This document shows, piece by piece, positions 1-8,621 of a stretch of 64,000 nucleotides of DNA; position 1 is the first letter of the stretch, and each line of letters starts with the position of its first letter. This stretch comes from Limnomonas spitsbergensis. Lineage: Eukaryota > Chlorophyta > Chlorophyceae > Chlamydomonadales. The stretch covers positions 2,578,001 to 2,642,000 of the forward strand of contig JAYJMM010000036.1 of assembly GCA_037349105.1 (NCBI GenBank), read 5' to 3'. Both the position numbers and the translations under genes were made by a program. Under the pieces are notes generated by a model, which was not told the origin of the DNA, searched no databases, and saw only the letters and a program-made list of their open reading frames with translations.

Positions 1-2
1 TG

Positions 3-3000
3 GCCAACCAGGCCGTCTGCGTACCCACACAAGCAGCAGCCAGGCAGGCATTCGCCCTGGCGGCACTGAGGGACCACAGCGGGTACGACGGGGCCGGGGT
101 CCTCCATCCAGGAGCGCCCTGCCAATGTCCCTCAGTCGTCATGAGGGGGCAGGACATCGCCAGAGAAGTCATGGGCCAGGCGGTACCCTGGGGGTACGAG
201 CCAGGTGACGCCAGGGCAGCTATCCCGGTTAGGCTGGCGGTGGCATACTACCACGAGGACCTGGAGGGGCAGGGCGTGCCGAGCCCAGTACCGCGGGCAT
301 GGATCCACATGCACGCCACACGCGATGACCAGCCCGTGTGGTTCTTCTTCAAGACGGCTACCCAGGTGCAGTGTGTCCGGTGCCCCTCCGTAGAACGGGC
401 AGAGGAGCACGCGGTGTCCACCTTTCGAGGAGCAGACCCGGCGGTGTGGACCATCATGATGATGGCCCTTAACAGGACATTGCTGCCAGGACAGATGTCA
501 GCAGCTGTCAAAAACATCGAGATAGTGGACGAGCTGTGGGCACCCCAGGAAAGAGCCGACTGCCCAACGCACGTGTCAGCGCGCTGCACGCCAGAAGCGG
601 GCGCCACCGCATGGCAAGGCGAGCAGGCCCTCGCCCTCTCAGCCTTTGCTCAGGGCAGGCTGCAGAGCTGCCTACAGCAGTGGTTGCGGGTGGAGCAGGC
701 AGCCTACTACCACGGCGTCCCATCCATCTTGCTGCCCCACTGGTCTGCCCCGGCAGCCACCGTCCACCTTTGGTGGCAAAGGCACCCCAGGGGAGCAGTC
801 ACGCTCCACCCCCTATTCAGCGGTAGCAATCACGATGAGGCCCTGAGGGACCTTACAGGCCTGCTGGATAGGGGCATAGCGGACCACCAGGAGACGCCGC
901 GGGGGCGTTGGGGAGCATTCAGGGAGTCGGCCGGCCCAAGCAGCACCCACAGCCCCGACGAAACTACCCTCAACATGCAGCCCGGCAGCAGGGAGCAATC
1001 GTTCTTCACCTCCCTGAGGGGGGGCAACTATGAGATGGATTGGCCCGAGTCAGACGAGGAGAACAGCCTGGCAGGACTGCCGCAGCTCCTGCAGGACTCG
1101 GATTCCGAGGGGGAACCAGCAGCCACAGCGGGGCACACCGAGCCACCAGAGGGGGGGGTGGCAATGCCTGTCGAGCGTTCAGCTGGCCCCACACAGGGGG
1201 ACAGCCAGCAGAGCCGAGCCCCAGAAGAGCGGCCAGAGCCTGCAGCAACCCTGAGACCCCAGGCAGACACCCCACCCAGCTGGAGCAGGGGGCTCAGCGA
1301 AACCGGCAGCGAGGACAGCGTTCCAGATCCTGAGGACCCTGGCTCGCAACTCCTGGCAGCCGAGGGGGAGCCCGATAACAGGAGTACAGATCTCAGCAAG
1401 GAGCAGTGGGCTGACGAGTTACGACGGTTTGTGGCACAGCGTGACAGGCAGCGGCTCGAGGGCGGGGCGCCATGGCCGGCCCCCCAGGGAGGCACCGAGC
1501 TCAGGGGCGACCGCATCGAGGCCAGCCTGCGTTACAGGCTGAGCATGGTCCCAGAGCCCAGCCCCGACCCCAGGCTGCAGGGGCGCAACCAGGCAGCAGA
1601 GGAGCTGCGGCAGGCGTTCCACGGCCGATTGCGGGTCCTCAACAGTGACAGGGGCGGCACCCCTCACGCCCCGCGGCCAGCAGCGAACCCGGCTGGGGAA
1701 CCAAGCACGTCGCCACAACGGACACAGGGGCGAGCCGGCAGAGCAAGGGCCTACCCAGGGCACCGCGAGGCACAGCTGCCAGGGCTGGAGGGGGACCCAG
1801 GCACAAGCGGCGCCGTGTCCCCAGGCCGACCCCCTGGCTTCGGCCCAGAGCGCACAGAGCCGTGCGCAGGGTGCGACCAGGCCCGCACAGGCGAGCGCAT
1901 GATCTGGTGCAGCGCATGCGGGACAGCATGGCATGACCTATGCATGAGAACACCGCGGACAGGGGCAAACAGGGTGTGCCAGTTCTGCCTGGCACCAGAG
2001 GCCAGGCTGCCAAGCTGCTTGGGATGCGGGGAAAGCATTGGCTCAGCAGATCAGCCCGGCAGGCGTTGCTGTCGTTGCCACGCCACAGCATGCAGCGCCT
2101 GCATGGACAAGCCTGGCGTAGGAGGTGACCGACGGGGGGTGTGGGCATGCTGCGGCTGCAGCGCGGATGCAGTTCCACCGGCGTGGGGCCACCACTCTGT
2201 CCACAACGAGCCGTGCGAGCGATGCGGGAAAAAGGGGCACGACTACCACGCCTGCCCCGCACCACGCCTGCGAGAGGGCAGATGCGCCATCTGCTTCCAC
2301 CAGGGGCACTTGGCCATGGCATGCCCCGAGAGGAACCAGTCGCTGGGTTTCATCAGACAGAGGCAGATGGAGGAGGACTCCAAGCTCGGGGTTCGATGGT
2401 GGTGCAGCGCGCAGGAAGCCTTGCCCAGCGAAAGGGAGGTGGTGTTCAAGGCAGCCCACAGCAGGGCAACCGTCTCCGACGTACGGCGGGCCGTCGAGGA
2501 GCGGAGGACGGACGAGGCCAACCAGGCTAGAAGGGGGGAGCAGCGCCCCGTGCCTTTCAGGGAATGGTACAGGGAGACAGCAGACCAGCCCCTACAGCCG
2601 TCCATGCATGCAGTCCAGTACGCCCAGATCCTGTCCATCGGGGCAGAGCTCATCAAGGCCAATGACGAGGGGCGGTGGCCAGAGGCAGGCGAGCCATTGG
2701 ACGACTGGCCGGTGGAGTGGGGGGTTCCGGAAAGAACCAACCTATGGAACTACCAGGCCATCCAGCGTACGATGCTCCAGCCCCACCAGCTGGGCAGACA
2801 GCCGCGCAGCGCGGCCAGGAGCAGCAGCAGCGCCAGAGCCCAGACCGTCAGCCCGGAGGGCGCTTACAGATCAGCTGCAGGCTGCACAGGCCCGGCAGCG
2901 GCAGAAGGACATCAGACCCCAACCAGCAGGGGCGAAGCCAAACCAGCGGACCCCTCAAGGGTCAGGGCCGCAGCAGCGCGAAGGGCAAGGAACGCCAGGA

Positions 3001-6000
3001 CCCGCGCGCGCCAACAGCGCAGGAAAGCAGCGAAAAGAGACGCCAGTAGCAGCACAAGGTGCCCACCGCCACCCACCAGGATCAGCCAGGTGGAGCTGGA
3101 AATCTCCTGGCGGGAGGGACCAGAGGACCGGGGCCCGCCAGCAATGCCATCACCGCCAGCTCCTGCACGACCACAGCCCAGCACCAGGCAGCAGCCGGCC
3201 TGCAGGGGTCTCCTTCCCTGCACAGCGTTCAGGGGCCTCCTGGCTTGTCTATGCCACCTGGCATTGGTGTGGCTCCTACTCTCCTGCCTCCCCGGGGCAC
3301 AGGCCAGCGGAAGGGGCGTGCGAGGAGGGGGATTCACTGCAGGGCAAGGAGCATTCGTCAGCAGCAGGGAGGCAGCTGCCAAGCTGGAGCCTGGTTGGCT
3401 GCGACCCCCAGTGGACATACCCACCCCGCGACCCCCCCGTCAGCAAAGCACCTGGGACCAGGGCACGTCCAGCGCAGGGCCACCGGCAGTGGCAGTGGAG
3501 CCGCTGGCAGGGGGAGTCATCGACATGTTCCAGCCCGGAGGGGTGGTGAATGCACCCTCAGAGTACGTCAAAACTGAGGAGGGGTGGCTGCTCGGGAAGC
3601 ACCCCGACTTTACGGGAGAGCAGCAGGAGCAGCTGGAGCAGAGCCTACGGGACCGCCAGGGGGCGTTCGCCTACTCCATGCTTGAACTGCCAGGCTACTG
3701 CGGTGCACAGGGTGAGGGTGAGTTTACGCTGGCCCTAGAGGACGAGCACAGCTCGTGCTTTCAGAAAGCAAGGGACATGCCACCCCCTAAAGCAGCCATT
3801 TTCAAAGAAAAGTGCCAGCCCATGATAGAGGCAGGCATTATTGTCAGGGTCCCCCAGGGAGGGCCCATCAAGTTTGCGGCCAACTCGGTCGTAGCGGCCA
3901 AGAAGTGTGCCGAGACAGGCCAGTGGTCAGATCACCGCATTGCGCATGACATGAGGAGAATGAACCTCCGCACTGCCAAGCAGGAGTTTGCTATCCCCAG
4001 GATGGAAACTATCTTTCAGAACCTGGGCACAGCTAAAGTGTTTAGCAAGGTGGATCTGAGGTCGGGATTCATGCAGATCCCGATCAAGGTCGAGGACCAG
4101 CCTAAAACGGCTTTCTGGATGGGCCCAGAATTGTGGATGTACACAAAGTTGAACTTTGGGCTGCGCAACGGGCCTCCCTTCTTCCAGCGTATGATGGAGG
4201 AAGAGATCGCCAGGGCGGGCCTGAGCTCCTTCTGTGTGGCCTTCATTGACGACCTGCTGGTGTATAGTGACACGCCTGCAGATCACATCAGGCATGTAGA
4301 GCTCATGCTGGACATGCTCCACGCGGTGGGGCTGAGAGCGCATCCTGACAAGTCCCTGTTTGGGTGTGCCACGGTGGAGTACCTCGGCCACAACGTCTCG
4401 GCCCAAGGTCTCACGCCGCACGCAGCCAAAATAGCGGCTGTCATGGCTCTGCCCGAACCCGCATCGGTTAAGAACATTCAGGAGGTCATGGGATCCCTGA
4501 ACTTCTACCGGTGCTACATCCCGGATTTCTCTCGAAAAGCCGCATGCATCAACGCACAGCTTGTCAAGGGGGTCCCGTTTGTGTGGGGTCCCGAGCAGGC
4601 CCAGGCGTTTCAGCTGATCAAAACTGAGATGTGCGAGGGAGGCAGGGTGCTGCGCAGACCTGACTACAGCGGAACGGGACCAGATGACATGGGGCCACCA
4701 AGGCCATTCCTGCTGTACACCGACTTCTCTAAACAGGGTATAGGGGCGGTGCTAGGGCAGTGCGACGACAGCGGCAGGGAGTACATGGTAGCCTGCACTT
4801 CCCGTTCCCTGAACAAAAGCGAGAAGAACTACTCGTCGTTCCAAGGGGAAATGCTCGCCGCCGTGTACGCTGCTCGCACGTACCGCCATATGCTCTTTGG
4901 GTGCAAGGTGCATTTGGTCACGGACCACGAACCCCTCACCTATCTCATGGATAACCAGGCCCTAGTGGGGCAGCACGCCCGCTGGGCACTCATGCTCCAG
5001 GAGCTTGACATTACCATTGTCCACCGGTCAGGGGCCTGCCACCAGAACGCAGATATCCCGTCTAGGTCACCCCTCCCATCCTCTGACGACCGCACAGGAG
5101 CGCGGCTAGACGATGTCGCCCCAGAGCCGCACACCCCTAGTAGGGCCGCCTGCGGACCACAGGTCGCTATGCTCACAGGCCTAGGCAGGGTAAACCAGTG
5201 GCACGCAGATCAGGTGGTTCGCCTGGCACAAGAGGGCAGGCGAGGCGTGCGCCGCCTGCGGGCCGCTGAAACGGCATGTACAGTGGCCCCGTGCGGCCAG
5301 GCTATCTCCAGCGCAAAGGATGAGGACGATGAGCAGGCACAGCCTGCCAGTACTGCAGAAAGAGCTTTCAATAGCAGGGCCAGGGCCAGGGACCTGATCA
5401 ACAATGTGCTGACCGACCTGCCCCGCTCGACCCCGGCCCACCTCCATGCAGGGGTGGATACGGCATGCCTACCAACAGAGGCGGTGTACGCCCTGGAACA
5501 AGAGGGAGTGGTCCTGTTCGAGCCCTTCGGAGGTATGTGCTCTGGGCTCGAGATGGTGCTTAGGGCAGGCATCCCGGTCACACAGTATCTGTACGCCGAC
5601 ACCAGTGCCACCATGCGGGAGATCGCGGGGGGTAGACTGGTGCAGCTGCACAAACAATACCCGCTATTGCTCCCAGCGCCAGCTTTCGAGGGGGCGTTCA
5701 GGGCACTGCCCCAGGACGTGTACTCCATTACTGCCCAGCACTTCATAGAGGCTGGGGCCCAGCAAGGTCGCCAGTGGTTCATGGTAGCAGGATGGGAGTG
5801 CCACGACTTGTCGGCCGCAGGCAAGGGCAAGGGGCTCGAGGGGGACAGGAGCAAGTCTTTCTTCCCGCTTATCAAGCTGCTCGGCTCCTTGCAGATTCTG
5901 CAGAGGGCCAAGCCACCAGCATACCTGGTTGAAAATGTCGCTATGCAGTTAAACCAGAGGAGCGAGAAGGCTAGCATAGAGGCTTTCGGCGAGGTGTGCA

Positions 6001-8621
6001 GGATGCTGGGCAGGCCTTCCCTGTTTGATGCAGCGCAAGTGGGATCCTATGCCCACCGCACGCGCAACTACTGGGGCAACCTGGCACCAGCTGCAGACAT
6101 TGAGTTTGTTATCCAGGCATCGCATAGGCCGCACGACGGTATTGTGGATGACATTCTGGACGAGGGTAGTAGGGCGCAGGTCGTGGCCTGCCCCGATAAC
6201 GGCGGGTACCGTATCAATGTGTCTGGACAACCGAGGAGGGCGCTGCCCTGCCTCATGGCCACCCCCGCATCCTACGCTTTCCGGAACGGGCAGATCGGCA
6301 TGGTTTTCAGGCCCATGGGGGGCCTGCAGGAACCTAATGCCAATGAAAGGGAGAGGGCCATGGGGTACGCAGTGGGGTCCACTTTGCCCCGCCCTGACTT
6401 TCCTGAGGGAGATAGGAGGGCCGCCTTGGGCAGGTGCATGGATGCTTGGGCTCTCGAGGCTTGGCTCACCATAGCACTTGAGGTGGCCAAGATCATTCCT
6501 AGGGAGCTGGCTCGCAGGGCTGGTTTACCAGGCCCGGACCACGACCCTGCTATTGGCATGACCCTGACGTCCACACATTGCGCCCTAGCCAGTGCAGGCG
6601 GAGCATGCTCAGGCGAGGGCGAAGCGGCAGCAACGTATCGGCAATGCTTGGGGGAGTCAGCGGCAGCAGACTGGGCGGATGCCGCCCAGGAACCAGGTGG
6701 GCAGCCTGACCCAGAACCAGATTCCGTCCGGTTCGCTCCTGACGAGGCAGGGGAGGTCGTGGACCCGCCAGGGTGCGCAGCAGGGCCTGCAGCCCGAGTG
6801 GACGTATGGACAGACGTGCCAGTCCTGCAATACCTACAATCAAAAATGCGCCCCCCTGGAGCAGAGGCAGGGGAACAGGCCAGGGTGCAGCGTAGAGCCG
6901 CACCTTTCCAGTGGGAACCAGAGAGGGGGGGCGTGCTGATGAGGGTGATGCCCGACGGACGGCGGTGTGTAGTTCCCAGGCCCGAGGACAGACAGGCAGT
7001 AATCAGGGAAGCTCACGCTAGCACCGGTCACTTCGGCAGCCACCGCACGGCCTTCATGATCCTGCAGCAGCACTGGTGGAGAGGGCTTAGGGCAGCGGTC
7101 AGGAAGGCTGTCCAGGAGTGCGGGGTGTGCGACAGGGCAAGGGCGTCCACGTTCAATCACACGCAGCCAGACCTGCACCCACTCCCTATTGAGGGTTTAT
7201 TTTTTCGCTGGGGTGTGGACCTGTGCGGGCCATTCACTACCACGCCTAGGGGCAACCGGTATGTCATGGTGTGTGTAGAGCACTACTCCAAGTGGGTGGA
7301 GCTTATCCCCATCCCCAGCAAGGCATCTGACGTGACGGCCTTGGCATTCTTCCAAAACGTGGTCGCACGGTTTGGGGGATGCGCAGAAGTGGTCACCGAT
7401 CAGGGGACAGAGTTCCAGGGAGAGTTCCAGGACATGTTACTAGATTGTTTCATTGACCATCGCACCACCTCTGCCAACCATCCCCAGGCGGATGGGCTAT
7501 CCGAACGGGCTGTCCAGACCCTCAAGACGGGCCTGCGCAAGTGCTGTGGGGACGGGAGCAGCGACGACTCGTGGGACAGGATGGTCCCGTGGGTAGCACT
7601 GGGGTTCCGGTGCTCGCCTCAGCAGGCTACGCGCATGGCTCCCTACGAAGTACTGTACGGGCAGAAGCCAGTGTTCCCCTCCAAGGTCGGGGCAGACCTA
7701 TGGAGCACAGCGCGGGTGGCAACAGTGGAGGAGGCAGCAGACCTGCTCCTCGCCAAAGTGGCCAGGATCAAGGAGGCCCTCCCGGTCGCGGGCGAGCACC
7801 TCAAGATCGCACAGCACCGGGACAAGTTGCGCTACGCCAGGATCCGCGGAGGAGGATATGTACCCCAGGTCAGGCGGTTCGCCGTTGGGGATTACGTGTA
7901 CGTCCGGTACGCTTCAGAGCGGCGCAGCCTCGACCCCAAAGCCAGGCCGGAAATCCTGAGGGTGCAGCGGCTGGGGGAGACGGGGGCGTTGGTGCTGGAA
8001 GGAGCCGATGGCTTGACCGTAACAGAGAACGCAGTCAATTGCTCCCCGTGCCACCTCCCCAACCTGAAGGGCAGGGTGGATTTCGGCACCACCAGGCCCA
8101 ACGTCAGCCTGTCCTGCGAAGTCTGCCGCCTACCCGACCGAGGGGAAGTCATGCTCCTGTGTGACGCATGCAATACCGGCTGGCACATGGACTGCCTCAC
8201 GCCCGCGCTATACGCCATACCCGAGGGCGATTGGATGTGCCCCAGGTGCAAGCCAGCATCAAGGACAAGCCAAGAGACGGGCCCGGCCGCAGCAACGGTA
8301 CCCAACAACCCAGCCCATCTCGAGGAGACAGCGCCCAGGGCAGCCAGGGCAGCCGCCAGAGCAGCCCAGGAGACAGGAGCCATGGATAAGCCAGAGGTGG
8401 AGGTCATGGCCACCAATCCAGCCACTAAGCAGATGGAGCGGGGCATCGCCAGGCCCATGCCCAACGGGCTGTATGACATTTCATACACAACGGGCAGAGG
8501 AGAAGCCAACGTCACCCCCAGGGCAGTCCAGCGCAGGGCCAAAGCGGCCATCGACGCAGCAAGATCAGAGGAGGAGACAGCTGCCAAGGGGCAGACAGCT
8601 AGGAGGGACAGGGAGGGATAA
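3..8621 (+). CDS. Gag-Pol polyprotein with PHD fingers and cytosine methyltransferase (5' partial)
   Basis: One frame runs from base 3 without a stop to the TAA at 8619-8621 (about 2,870 codons). The first ATG in view is at 141, and residue numbers in these entries count from it (2,826 aa), but the frame is open upstream, so the true start is probably outside the window. Order: gag-like region (1-570) rich in Pro, Gln, Glu and Arg; PHD-like cluster (575-673); two CCHC knuckles (692-731); basic low-complexity linker; a hydrophobic stretch (about 1022-1055); reverse transcriptase (1214-1424); RNase H (1521-1643); linker; DNMT3-like methyltransferase (1790-2120); integrase (2288 to about 2640); PHD finger (2659-2703); charged tail. 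No Asp-Thr/Ser-Gly aspartic protease signature is visible anywhere. Most of the other frames here are merely open because of high GC. The product would act in the cytoplasm for virus-like particle formation and in the nucleus for integration. Confidence 0.9.
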   Translation, partial: ANQAVCVPTQAAARQAFALAALRDHSGYDGAGVLHPGAPCQCPSVVMRGQDIAREVMGQAVPWGYEPGDARAAIPVRLAVAYYHEDLEGQGVPSPVPRAWIHMHATRDDQPVWFFFKTATQVQCVRCPSVERAEEHAVSTFRGADPAVWTIMMMALNRTLLPGQMSAAVKNIEIVDELWAPQERADCPTHVSARCTPEAGATAWQGEQALALSAFAQGRLQSCLQQWLRVEQAAYYHGVPSILLPHWSAPAATVHLWWQRHPRGAVTLHPLFSGSNHDEALRDLTGLLDRGIADHQETPRGRWGAFRESAGPSSTHSPDETTLNMQPGSREQSFFTSLRGGNYEMDWPESDEENSLAGLPQLLQDSDSEGEPAATAGHTEPPEGGVAMPVERSAGPTQGDSQQSRAPEERPEPAATLRPQADTPPSWSRGLSETGSEDSVPDPEDPGSQLLAAEGEPDNRSTDLSKEQWADELRRFVAQRDRQRLEGGAPWPAPQGGTELRGDRIEASLRYRLSMVPEPSPDPRLQGRNQAAEELRQAFHGRLRVLNSDRGGTPHAPRPAANPAGEPSTSPQRTQGRAGRARAYPGHREAQLPGLEGDPGTSGAVSPGRPPGFGPERTEPCAGCDQARTGERMIWCSACGTAWHDLCMRTPRTGANRVCQFCLAPEARLPSCLGCGESIGSADQPGRRCCRCHATACSACMDKPGVGGDRRGVWACCGCSADAVPPAWGHHSVHNEPCERCGKKGHDYHACPAPRLREGRCAICFHQGHLAMACPERNQSLGFIRQRQMEEDSKLGVRWWCSAQEALPSEREVVFKAAHSRATVSDVRRAVEERRTDEANQARRGEQRPVPFREWYRETADQPLQPSMHAVQYAQILSIGAELIKANDEGRWPEAGEPLDDWPVEWGVPERTNLWNYQAIQRTMLQPHQLGRQPRSAARSSSSARAQTVSPEGAYRSAAGCTGPAAAEGHQTPTSRGEAKPADPSRVRAAAARRARNARTRARQQRRKAAKRDASSSTRCPPPPTRISQVELEISWREGPEDRGPPAMPSPPAPARPQPSTRQQPACRGLLPCTAFRGLLACLCHLALVWLLLSCLPGAQASGRGVRGGGFTAGQGAFVSSREAAAKLEPGWLRPPVDIPTPRPPRQQSTWDQGTSSAGPPAVAVEPLAGGVIDMFQPGGVVNAPSEYVKTEEGWLLGKHPDFTGEQQEQLEQSLRDRQGAFAYSMLELPGYCGAQGEGEFTLALEDEHSSCFQKARDMPPPKAAIFKEKCQPMIEAGIIVRVPQGGPIKFAANSVVAAKKCAETGQWSDHRIAHDMRRMNLRTAKQEFAIPRMETIFQNLGTAKVFSKVDLRSGFMQIPIKVEDQPKTAFWMGPELWMYTKLNFGLRNGPPFFQRMMEEEIARAGLSSFCVAFIDDLLVYSDTPADHIRHVELMLDMLHAVGLRAHPDKSLFGCATVEYLGHNVSAQGLTPHAAKIAAVMALPEPASVKNIQEVMGSLNFYRCYIPDFSRKAACINAQLVKGVPFVWGPEQAQAFQLIKTEMCEGGRVLRRPDYSGTGPDDMGPPRPFLLYTDFSKQGIGAVLGQCDDSGREYMVACTSRSLNKSEKNYSSFQGEMLAAVYAARTYRHMLFGCKVHLVTDHEPLTYLMDNQALVGQHARWALMLQELDITIVHRSGACHQNADIPSRSPLPSSDDRTGARLDDVAPEPHTPSRAACGPQVAMLTGLGRVNQWHADQVVRLAQEGRRGVRRLRAAETACTVAPCGQAISSAKDEDDEQAQPASTAERAFNSRARARDLINNVLTDLPRSTPAHLHAGVDTACLPTEAVYALEQEGVVLFEPFGGMCSGLEMVLRAGIPVTQYLYADTSATMREIAGGRLVQLHKQYPLLLPAPAFEGAFRALPQDVYSITAQHFIEAGAQQGRQWFMVAGWECHDLSAAGKGKGLEGDRSKSFFPLIKLLGSLQILQRAKPPAYLVENVAMQLNQRSEKASIEAFGEVCRMLGRPSLFDAAQVGSYAHRTRNYWGNLAPAADIEFVIQASHRPHDGIVDDILDEGSRAQVVACPDNGGYRINVSGQPRRALPCLMATPASYAFRNGQIGMVFRPMGGLQEPNANERERAMGYAVGSTLPRPDFPEGDRRAALGRCMDAWALEAWLTIALEVAKIIPRELARRAGLPGPDHDPAIGMTLTSTHCALASAGGACSGEGEAAATYRQCLGESAAADWADAAQEPGGQPDPEPDSVRFAPDEAGEVVDPPGCAAGPAARVDVWTDVPVLQYLQSKMRPPGAEAGEQARVQRRAAPFQWEPERGGVLMRVMPDGRRCVVPRPEDRQAVIREAHASTGHFGSHRTAFMILQQHWWRGLRAAVRKAVQECGVCDRARASTFNHTQPDLHPLPIEGLFFRWGVDLCGPFTTTPRGNRYVMVCVEHYSKWVELIPIPSKASDVTALAFFQNVVARFGGCAEVVTDQGTEFQGEFQDMLLDCFIDHRTTSANHPQADGLSERAVQTLKTGLRKCCGDGSSDDSWDRMVPWVALGFRCSPQQATRMAPYEVLYGQKPVFPSKVGADLWSTARVATVEEAADLLLAKVARIKEALPVAGEHLKIAQHRDKLRYARIRGGGYVPQVRRFAVGDYVYVRYASERRSLDPKARPEILRVQRLGETGALVLEGADGLTVTENAVNCSPCHLPNLKGRVDFGTTRPNVSLSCEVCRLPDRGEVMLLCDACNTGWHMDCLTPALYAIPEGDWMCPRCKPASRTSQETGPAAATVPNNPAHLEETAPRAARAAARAAQETGAMDKPEVEVMATNPATKQMERGIARPMPNGLYDISYTTGRGEANVTPRAVQRRAKAAIDAARSEEETAAKGQTARRDREG
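1863..2333 (+). other. Domain: PHD-like zinc-finger pair followed by two CCHC zinc knuckles
   Basis: Residues 575-616 fit the PHD C4HC3 pattern: CAGC, 11 residues, CSAC, 4 residues, His, 2 residues, Cys, 11 residues, CQFC. Residues 624-673 repeat the plan (CLGC, CCRC, then four residues, Cys, two residues, Cys, and a final CCGC), with Cys where the usual His stands, so this is a degenerate or variant PHD. Residues 692-705 and about 714-727 are two retroviral-type knuckles with exact Cys-x2-Cys-x4-His-x4-Cys spacing, the nucleic-acid-binding mark of a nucleocapsid. PHD fingers usually read histone H3 tails; that role here is inference. Confidence 0.8.
3780..5070 (+). other. Domain: reverse transcriptase and RNase H
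   Basis: Reverse transcriptase spans about residues 1214-1424. Seen directly: the KVDLRSGFMQI block with the first catalytic Asp, the LNFGLRNGPPFFQRMM block, and FIDDLLVYS with the catalytic IDD at 1369-1371 (the YxDD-box equivalent), then the EYLGH block. RNase H follows from about 1521: YTDFS carries the first catalytic Asp (about 1528), FQGEMLA the Glu and VTDHEPL the next Asp, ending near NADIPSR. Spacing and block order match Ty3/Gypsy Pol. No substitution of a catalytic residue was seen, consistent with an active enzyme. Confidence 0.93.
5508..6500 (+). other. Domain: DNMT3-like cytosine-C5 DNA methyltransferase
   Basis: The segment at residues about 1790-2120 carries the ordered motifs of C5-cytosine methyltransferases: motif I FEPFGGMCSGLEMVL (S-adenosylmethionine binding), motif IV GWECHDLS with the putative catalytic Cys at 1887, motif VI VENV with the Glu at 1931, motif VIII AHRTRNYWGNL near 1972, and C-terminal motifs including RERAMGY and RRAALGRCMDAW. 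ECHDLS and HRTRNYWGNL resemble the DNMT3 branch (PCNDLS, HRARYFWGN) more than the DNMT1 or bacterial branch. The Pro of the usual PC dipeptide is Glu here. The expected reaction is transfer of methyl from S-adenosylmethionine to C5 of cytosine in DNA; whether it acts on the element, the host genome or at all is unknown. It is in frame and fused within Pol. Confidence 0.85.
6990..8249 (+). other. Domain: integrase and C-terminal PHD finger
   Basis: The N-terminal zinc-binding H2C2 module has His2292, His2297, Cys2327 and Cys2330. The catalytic core shows Asp2360 (WGVDLCGP), Asp2420 (VVTDQGTEF) and Glu2455 (ADGLSERAVQTLK), i.e. D,D-34-E spacing, within the range of Gypsy integrases. A basic GPY/F-like region follows (GDYVYVRY ... 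LGETGALVLEG). Residues 2659-2703 form a textbook PHD finger (CEVC ... CDAC ... HMDC ... CPRC). In Gypsy chromoviruses a chromodomain sits after integrase and targets insertion to marked chromatin; the PHD finger occupies that place here, so a targeting role is a reasonable inference. Confidence 0.9.

Larger units (their letters stand above)
1..8621 (+). mobile_element. Ty3/Gypsy-type LTR retrotransposon carrying a DNA methyltransferase (5' end outside window)
   Basis: The reverse transcriptase - RNase H - integrase order is that of Ty3/Gypsy elements; a cytosine methyltransferase sits between RNase H and integrase. The coding frame is open from the first bases of the window, so the 5' LTR, primer-binding site and probably the start of gag lie to the left. 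The coding part has no stop or frameshift over about 8.6 kb, which suggests a young, possibly still active copy. I could not fix the 3' LTR: the sequence after 8621 has no second LTR copy in the window to compare with. Transposon-borne cytosine methyltransferases have been described in some algal and dinoflagellate retrotransposons, so the architecture has precedent, but this combination with several PHD-like fingers deserves a family-level check. Confidence 0.9.

Noticed and set aside
2125..3549. A 474-codon plus-strand frame inside the retrotransposon
   Set aside because: It overlaps the polyprotein in another frame, has no domain, and is a by-product of GC-rich, Arg/Pro-rich coding sequence.
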